64,000 nucleotides of DNA from Syncephalastrum monosporum B8922. Taxonomy: Eukaryota > Mucoromycota > Mucoromycetes > Mucorales > Syncephalastraceae. Each line of letters starts with the position of its first letter. Within the stretch, counting starts at the first letter, position 1. This document shows, piece by piece, positions 57,673-64,000 of this stretch. A program made the position numbers and the translations under genes. The notes beneath the pieces are model-generated. The model made no database searches. It was given only the letters and a program-made list of their open reading frames with translations, and was not told the DNA's origin. Location of the stretch: positions 113,531 through 177,530 of the forward strand of contig JNEN01000817.1 in assembly GCA_000697355.1 (NCBI GenBank), given 5' to 3'.

Positions 57673-59597
57673 TTGGTGGTGTTGGTGGTGGTTATTTTTC
57701 CCGAGACGGTCATTGATTGAGACAGTGTTTGTGGTTGAACGTTTTTGGATAGGCGATGGTGCCTGTATTTGATGGAGGTTGCTTTTGGCAGCACGGCCTG
57801 CGATCGAGAGTCCATTTTTCTTCTGCTGAGGTGCAAGACGGTTGATAGTATCTCCAGTAGGAGAGATCGGGTTGTTGGGTGCGACAGTGGGTGCTATGCT
57901 CTTGATACCTCGCCCTCGAGAGGAAACCATGCTAGGATCACTCGCGGCGTCTATCAGATGTTTCTGCATAAAGTCAATAGTCCTCCGTCCGGGGGATGCG
58001 GGCATCTGTGTCCTGGCTTGGGCTCCTGCCGCGCCTTTGATGGTGAGGCCCCCGCTGGCTGTGTATGCCGTGCGCTTTACAGGCCGGTCTGGGGCGTTCT
58101 CGATCTCTGCAGAACGCTTATGAGCCACGTTAAGAGATTGCTGTTTCTTTTGCACGACGGGAGGAGATTGTTGTTTCTTTTGGGCAACGGGAGGATGTTG
58201 TTGCGTCTTTCGGGCGACGGAAGGATATTGTTGTTTCCTTTGGGCGACAGGAGGATGTTGTTGCATCTTTTGCGCGACGGAAGTAGATTGCTGATTCTTT
58301 TGCACGACGGGAGGAGATTGTTGTCTGTTTTGCGCTTGTCCCTGCCTCTGCTCAAATGGTCAATCCCAATTCCATGCCGAGTTTAGCGAGTCGGCTTACC
58401 TCTTTGGCAAGGCGACGCTCAGCCATCGACTTCAAAACCTTTTCGCGCATTTCTGCGAGTGTTCGCTCTTCTGCAGCTTTATCTTCCGTGGTTTTATCGG
58501 CCACCGGCTTTGGGCTGGGCGGAGTGGGCTTGCGGTTCTTGTTGTTTCCAGGAGCAGAAACATGGCTATAAAGCAAGGTTAGTAAGTGTACGACGCTATA
58601 TATTTCATTGATTATGCTGCTTCAACTGTTTCCGCTCGAGAAAACGGAGAAGGAGGAAAGGGAGGGCTTTCCAGGTTCCGTTGGATGCCAGAAAGCAAGC
58701 GAACGCAAAGAGCAGAAAAGAAACGGAGGCCAAAAGACCTTCCAGCGGTCTTGAAGGCTAACCCGCGACCGATATCCCATGCGCAAGGGAATGCAGCGTG
58801 CTAAAGGATGACACATACTTTGCGGCAGAGATATCGCTTGAAGGCAGAGCAGTTTTGGGTGGAGAGACCTTGGCTCCTGCTGCTGCTGCTGCTGTGGATG
58901 TGGATGTGGATGTGGATGTGGATGTGGATGTGGATGTGGATGTGGCGGCTGCCATTGGTTTTGCCTGAGGCTGTCTGGCTTGCGGTTGGGCCTTCTTCAG
59001 AGGTGCTGAAGCAGGCTTCTTTGCAGACTGTGATGGTGGAGAGGTCGATTTTACAATAGCATTAGTCGCAGGTTTCGCTGCAGGCGGTGCTTGTGCTTGT
59101 CGTTGTGCTTGCTTGGGTGCGGGTGCGGGTGCGGGTACAGGTGCGGGTGACAGTGTGGTTGTGGATGCAGACTTGGTCGCCTGCTTGGGAGACGGTGTGG
59201 GAACGGGTGGTTTAGAAGCGTGTGTGGAGATTGTGAGTGGTGAGATTGTGGGTGGTGTAGGGGTTGCTGAGGGAGCCTCGGAGGCGGGTAAAGTGGTGGG
59301 TTTTTGTTCGGGTTGAGAAGTGGACGGTGTCGCGTTCGCAGCACCAGAGACAGGTTTGGACGCAGAGCCTTCGTTGTTAGACTCAACTTTTGTGGGTGCT
59401 TGTGCGTCGAGGAGAACACGGTCAAGATCAGCTTCAGGATCTTTCAGAAGGGCGTCCAGCTCTTCTTCAGTTAAATCCGGCAAATTGCCAAGATCGATAG
59501 GTTCTCCGAGACCAAGCTCATCGATGCTGTCACTATCGGCCAGCTCAGGGAAGTCTTTCTTGAATTGTGCAAGCTCTTCAGCGGTAAACGAGGACAT
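57580..59597 (-). CDS. Low-complexity protein with 10-residue Q-rich tandem repeats, unknown function
   Basis: Three exons (58819-59597, 58400-58565, 57580-58347) encode 570 residues. I recognise no family. The N-terminus is an acidic helical segment (SSFTAEELAQFKKDFPELAD, then LTEEELDALLKDPEADLDRV). Next comes a long Pro/Ala/Thr/Ser linker with a Thr-Ser run from a GTGGAT hexamer repeat. A charged helix follows (LAEMREKVLKSMAERRLAKE), then seven tandem decapeptides of the type QxPPVAQKKQ (a 30-base repeat, about 58118-58322). The C-terminus has KRTAYTASGGLTIKG, NGLSIAGRAAKSN and SINDRLG, a His/Gln run, and ends in RSWQRRPQRQGAH. The two G-L-(T/S)-I-x-G motifs and Arg-rich end suggest RNA or chromatin contact, but this is inference. 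Confidence 0.7.
57641..57669. repeat. CTG trinucleotide repeat coding for glutamine
   Basis: About nine CTG units on +, read as CAG (Gln) in the unknown low-complexity protein. Confidence 0.85.
58118..58330. repeat. 30-base tandem repeat, about seven copies
   Basis: Encodes seven 10-residue units on the minus strand (QSPPVVQKNQ, QSTSVAQKMQ, QHPPVAQRKQ, QYPSVARKTQ, QHPPVAQKKQ, QSPPVVQKKQ, QSLNVAHK). Confidence 0.85.
58894..58945. repeat. GTGGAT hexamer repeat
   Basis: About eight units next to a CTG run. Read on the minus strand as alternating Thr and Ser codons in the low-complexity protein. Confidence 0.85.
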
Positions 59598-60681
59598 TAG
59601 AAATGTTGTTGAGGGTGAAAAGAAGCACTGGTCAATCACATTGGTGGCCGCAGCCAAATATCTAATTGAATCCCCGCTCTGCTGCGCAAAAGGTTTGTGT
59701 CGTCAATTTTTGTCTGAGGCATCTTGCAAAAATCTATGGCGCGTAACCTTGCTCTTTGCCACTGCCTAGAATTGTTCCATTGGATGTAGTTCAGGCAAGT
59801 AAGTAGGGAGATACACATACAGTTATATCTTCGATATTCCATATACTTCTTTATGTTTAATGCGTGTGAATGGGTGCATTATCCATGACTACATAGTGAT
59901 ATTTCCCATATATACAGACCTAATTGTGCCGTTCCTTGCTGTTCCTTGAACTGTTTCTTTCTCTGTATGGATATCTGCTTTCTTCAACAAAAGACTGCAT
60001 TCACTCCTCATGATATTAGAAACGGTGCTCCGTGAACTTTAGGATCAATAAATGTTCTGTAACTTCAACAACAGCAGCCGCACACCAGTAGCCTCCGAAC
60101 GTGTGACGGCCTTCTCTGTTCGCTGCTTCTTTCTAGTAACACAGGTGTAGGGGGACTATTGATTGAAGAGTCAGCGACTACGTGCTTTGCACTATGCCGT
60201 GACTCGAAAGAAGCTTGGCTTGGCGTTGATGGGTTACAGAAATACAAACGGAAGAGGCCGAAAGGTCGCAACTCAGCTAAATGAGGAGAAGGGCCTAATT
60301 TGGACACTGCCAATCACATGAACGTGCCAGCATGGATCCATATGGAAGACTGGAATTTCTGCCTTCCTATAAGATAATTGCTATTGGGGTACTTCTTCCT
60401 AAGCGAAAGACGATACTAATTTTTCTTCTGATAGTTAGCCTCAGGCATGGTGCTGGATGGAGGGCGTAAGCAGAATCGGGGCTGTCTCTGCTTTGTGTTC
60501 CACGTTGAGCATTCGCGTTTCTGGGTTGCCAAGCGGCGGGCCATCGACTAAATATTGAAACAGCGCGCCTGAAAGAGAAAGGGAAAGAGCGAGACTGAGA
60601 GGAAAGTAGAAAGAGGGTTCTTTTGTTCCATAGACTACAAGTTTTAGCCTGTCCAAGGTCATCACAGCGATCCTCCCAGCC
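59598..60681. other. Bidirectional promoter region, unknown protein / PMT2
   Basis: 1.1 kb between divergent genes with no gene I can support. An open frame at 60065-60313 (-) lacks recognisable content. Confidence 0.45.
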
Positions 60682-63600
60682 ATGACGAGCAGGCATGCAT
60701 TCCAGACGCCTGCCTCTGTCGCTTCCTCTCCTTCACCGCCCGTCGACCACATCGTGCCTGTCGAGAACTATCCCTCGTCCTACACCTCTGCCACCACCCG
60801 ATCCTCCGACGTCTTCCGCCATCGCGTGAAGCGCCCTGCTGACCTTGAAGAAGACGATGTCGACCTCTCGCTGGACTACGACTCCAAAGTCTTGAAAGCA
60901 CGCCAGCGACGGCAATCGTCCGAAGCCGCCGCACGGAAACGCGACTGGCGCATCACCATTGTCTTGACCTTGTGGGCGAGCTACATTCGACTCTGGAAAA
61001 TTTGGCAGCCGAGCTCGGTTGTGTAAGCTCTTTGTCTTTATTTCGCCATGGAAGCATTATTTATTCATTTATGGGGGTTTGCCTAGTTTTGACGAAGTGC
61101 ACTTTGGCGGATTCGCAAGCAAATATATCAAGACACGTTTTTTCATGGACGTGCATCCACCGGTAATACGCACAGAAGAATGCACAGGAATGTTCTAGTT
61201 TACTGACTGTTCAATAGCTTGCTAAAATGCTGATTGCACTCGTCGCTAAATTGGCCGGATTTGACGGCTCATTTGATTTCAAGGATATTGGAAAGTAAGT
61301 AATTCAGGGACGGACAAGCAGACAAAAAGTAAGAGGTACTGAAGGCGATATAAACAGAGATTACATTGAGAATGGGGTACCGTATGTACCCATCCGTGTC
61401 TTTTGCGCTCTGAATGGAATCGTGACTGTACCCATTGCTTATTGGACCCTGCGTTCGTCGGGTCATTCCGTGGCCTCCGCCGTCGTAGCTGCATTGATGG
61501 TGTGCTATGGTAAGACAAGTACACAACGGTATGCAAATAGTATTAACATGGCGTAGAAAATGGGTTGATTACCAACAATCGACACATTCTGCTCGATCCC
61601 ATTCTTTTGTCCTTCACAGCTGCTACCACCCTGATGTGGATCAATTTCCATAATCAGCAACACAAGCGAGTATCCATGATGCGTATTTTCAGTAGTTCAC
61701 TTACACCTGGACAGGCCTTTCCATTTCTGGTGGTACTTTTGGCTCTTTATGACCGGCCTTGGCTTGGGATTGACCGCAAGCTGCAAGTGGGTCGGCCTCT
61801 TTACGATTGCGACTATTGGCGTCTCGACAATCAAAAACTTGTGGGAGATCTGGGGCGATACACGTGTGGACTTGGTAAGGGGAATATGAGGCGAGAATTG
61901 GATGTCCTGCTTACATAAACATCCGGCATTTCTGTAGCACCTTTTTGCTCGGCATTTCGGTGCACGGGCAGTGTGTTTGATCGCCGTGCCGATCACGGTT
62001 TACATGATCATGTTTGGTATCCACTTCCATTCATTGCCTAATAGTGGAGACGGCAACGGGTTTATGTCGCCCGAGTTTCAGCAGACACTCGCCGGACACA
62101 AGCTGGCAGACACACCCATTGACATTGCCTATGGATCCAAGGTCTATATCAGACATATTGCGACACGCGGCGGCTACCTACACTCGCACCCGCATGATTA
62201 TCCGAGTGGAAGCAAACGTAAGGAACTAATAGAGGGAGGTCGGAAAGGAAAAGCTGAAGCTTATGATACTCTAGAGCAACAGGTGACACTGTACCCACAT
62301 CGTGACAACAATAATTGGTGGACGATCTACAAAAAGGACAGTGAGGAACCGACGGAGATCGAGTACGTCAAGCACGGCGACGTAGTGCGTTTGATGCACC
62401 CGGATTCTAACAAGCGCCTGCACTCGCACGATCACCGACCGCCTATGACCGATTTAGACTACCACAACGAGGTCAGCGCGTATGGCTTTCCGGGTTTTGG
62501 GGGCGATGCCAACGACTATTGGCGCGTGGAGATCGTCGACCATGATAAGCATGACCCCGAGTCCAAGGATCGGCTACGGACCTTGCACTCCAAGTTCCGG
62601 CTCGTGCACGTCCTCCAGAACTGCGCCCTGTTCTCGCACGCAGTCAAGCTGCCCGATTGGGGCTGGGGCCAGCAGGAAGTGACATGTATCAAAAACGGCA
62701 AGCTTCCCAAGACCATGTGGTATATTGAATCCACCGAAAATGAAATGCGCAAGTAGACTCTGACAGAAAAAAGAACGAAGACTTAGACTTATATGTTTCC
62801 TATTTTAGTGCCGCCTGACACTGAGCGTGTTAATTATCGTATGCCTGGGTTCCTGTCAAAATTCGTTGAACTCAACAAGGTCATGTGGGATGTTAACAAA
62901 GGCCTAACGGCTTCCCATCCCTATGACAGTCGCCCTGAGGTAAATCAGAGAAGTTTTTTTTATATTTAATTCGTGTGTGGGCTGACCCCAGGATAATCAA
63001 ATCGTAGTCATGGCCCCTCCTGCGACGCGGCATCAACTTTTGGGGAAAGGACCATCGCCATCTTTACCTGCTTGGCAACCCACTCATTTACTGGCTAAGC
63101 ACACTATCAATTGCCACCTATCTCTGCCTAAAGCTGATCTTTTTGCTGCTGGACAAGCGAGGCATCCGTCTGGAGTTTAGTGGTAAAGGAGCTAAAGGGG
63201 AGAAGAAATGAAAAATCGTCAGACTGATTGTTCCCCGAAAATAGGATTGCGGAGGTTTTATGACGAATCGGCGGGGTTCTTTCTCGTGGGATGGGCGTTG
63301 CACTACTTCCCATTTTACCTGATGGGCCGCCAACTTTTCCTGCACCACTACATGCCAGCCCTCTACTTTGCCATTTTGGTGTTTGGTGTCGGTTTCGATC
63401 TAATCACGGTACGACTGGTTTCGAAAAAGCGGATGGTGCTGGCCACTGTCTTGATCATGTCCTGCGTTGCTGTCTATCGCGAATTCATCCCCATTACCTA
63501 CGGCGAGCCATGGACGAAGAACGCGTGCATGCGACACAAATGGCGCTCAACGTGGGATTTCGATTGCGTGCAGTAAGATGAAAAAGAAGAAAATATTATG

Positions 63601-63846
63601 TGTGAGACTTGCCCCATCGGGCATGTTACTGAATCTCTCTTCCTTTTTCCTTTTTTAAGGTTTCATGATAACCTTTCTGCCTATTATGGTGCCAACATCC
63701 CAGGCAACGTGATAGGCAAAGTCCAAGACGCCGTCAAGAGCTACTTTAAGGACAAGGAAATGCCGCCGGAGGTGGCGGACGTGGCCAATATCGTCTCAGA
63801 TGCGGTGAAGGCACCGGCGGGATCTTCAACCGAAGAGCAAGGGTGA
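60682..63846 (+). CDS. PMT2: Protein O-mannosyltransferase, PMT2 subfamily
   Basis: ER membrane enzyme transferring mannose from dolichyl-phosphate-mannose to Ser/Thr of secreted proteins (GT39). Twelve exons (60682-61022, 61087-61162, 61218-61294, 61358-61509, 61557-61665, 61715-61874, 61938-62217, 62275-62748, 62809-62939, 63008-63182, 63245-63572, 63660-63846) encode 829 residues. The first luminal loop has the acidic motif FDEVHFGGFASKYI and VHPPLAKM. A middle region has NRHILLDPILL and FHNQQHKPFHFWWYF. The luminal MIR region (about 345-545) includes GGYLHSHPHDYPSGSKQQQV, RLHSHDHRPPMTDLDYHNEV and SAYGFPGFGGDANDYWRVEI, diagnostic of PMT2. C-terminal helices and KHDNLSAYYG-like end follow. 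Introns 5 and 8 are predicted as GC-AG, and both are needed for frame. Confidence 0.93.
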
Positions 63847-64000
63847 AGAAAATCTTTATAGAGAGACTAGAGAGAAATTAATCTTCATCGTGTGTAACCT
63901 TATAGCGGAGAACTTTTTTCGTTAATGAACCAGAGAAAATCAAATGCATATCATCCTCCGCGTGGCGGGCAAAAAAAAAAAAAAAAAAAAGAAAAAAAAA
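63847..64000. other. 3' flank of PMT2 ending in poly-A
   Basis: Follows the PMT2 stop codon. The last 28 bases of the window are almost pure A (with one G). No gene seen. Confidence 0.5.

Overview
This window is nuclear DNA of a filamentous fungus, most likely an early-diverging Mucoromycota (Mucorales-type) species. The evidence is intron-rich genes with introns mostly of 45-70 bases, TATA boxes 20-90 bases upstream of start codons, pyrimidine-rich leaders, and purely fungal families: a Mae1-type malic enzyme, Rax2, Mdm31/32, a PHO80-type cyclin, Kre9/Knh1-like wall proteins and PMT2 O-mannosyltransferase. There are no operons; genes lie on both strands. I predicted exon structures by eye, checked that reading phase is kept across every junction, and used conserved motifs of the families as a guide. 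The genus is not determined.

Layout. 0.4-7.3 kb: PHO80-like cyclin (+), NAD-malic enzyme (-), CUE-domain adaptor (+), C2H2 zinc-finger protein (-). 7.3-16.2 kb: gene-poor, AT-richer accessory stretch with an acidic repeat protein (+), two paralogous I78-type protease-inhibitor genes (-), a proline-rich micro-protein (+) and several tiny candidate genes. 16.3-21.4 kb: VPS45 and ASE1/PRC1, both (-). 23.8-26.3 kb: RFX transcription factor (-). 27.8-29.3 kb: GT2 polysaccharide synthase (-). 30.0-34.6 kb: RAX2 with a C-terminal SH3 domain (-), divergent from an SH3-WW-PH-RhoGAP protein (+, 35.3-37.9 kb). 38.7-41.2 kb: Cid1-type nucleotidyltransferase (-), divergent from mitochondrial BolA (+). 42.3-43.8 kb: eIF4E class-2 (4EHP-like) protein (-). 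43.8-47.3 kb: gene-poor, with a 114-base duplicated block carrying CRE and CCAAT motifs and an orphan tRNA-type T-arm. 47.3-54.0 kb: oxysterol-binding protein (-), Kre9/Knh1-like secreted protein (+), REV7 (+), Mdm31/32 (-). 54.5-56.6 kb: amino-acid/choline-type permease (-). 57.6-59.6 kb: unrecognised low-complexity protein with 10-residue repeats (-). 60.7-63.8 kb: PMT2 (+).

Functional themes are polarity and the cell surface (RAX2, RhoGAP, GT2 synthase, PMT2, Kre9-like, oxysterol-binding protein, VPS45), cell-cycle and spindle control (cyclin, ASE1), translation and RNA control (4EHP-like, Cid1-like), mitochondrial upkeep (BolA, Mdm31/32) and DNA damage tolerance (REV7, RFX). This looks like an ordinary genomic neighbourhood, not a dedicated cluster.

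The most notable observation is in gene structure. Five introns are predicted with GC-AG ends (VPS45, RhoGAP, REV7, and two in PMT2). In each, the GC donor joins the exons so that a conserved motif stays intact, while the nearest GT alternatives break the frame or the motif. The RhoGAP gene also needs two micro-exons of 8 and 7 nucleotides. I found no CRISPR, rRNA, prophage, or convincingly intact transposon.
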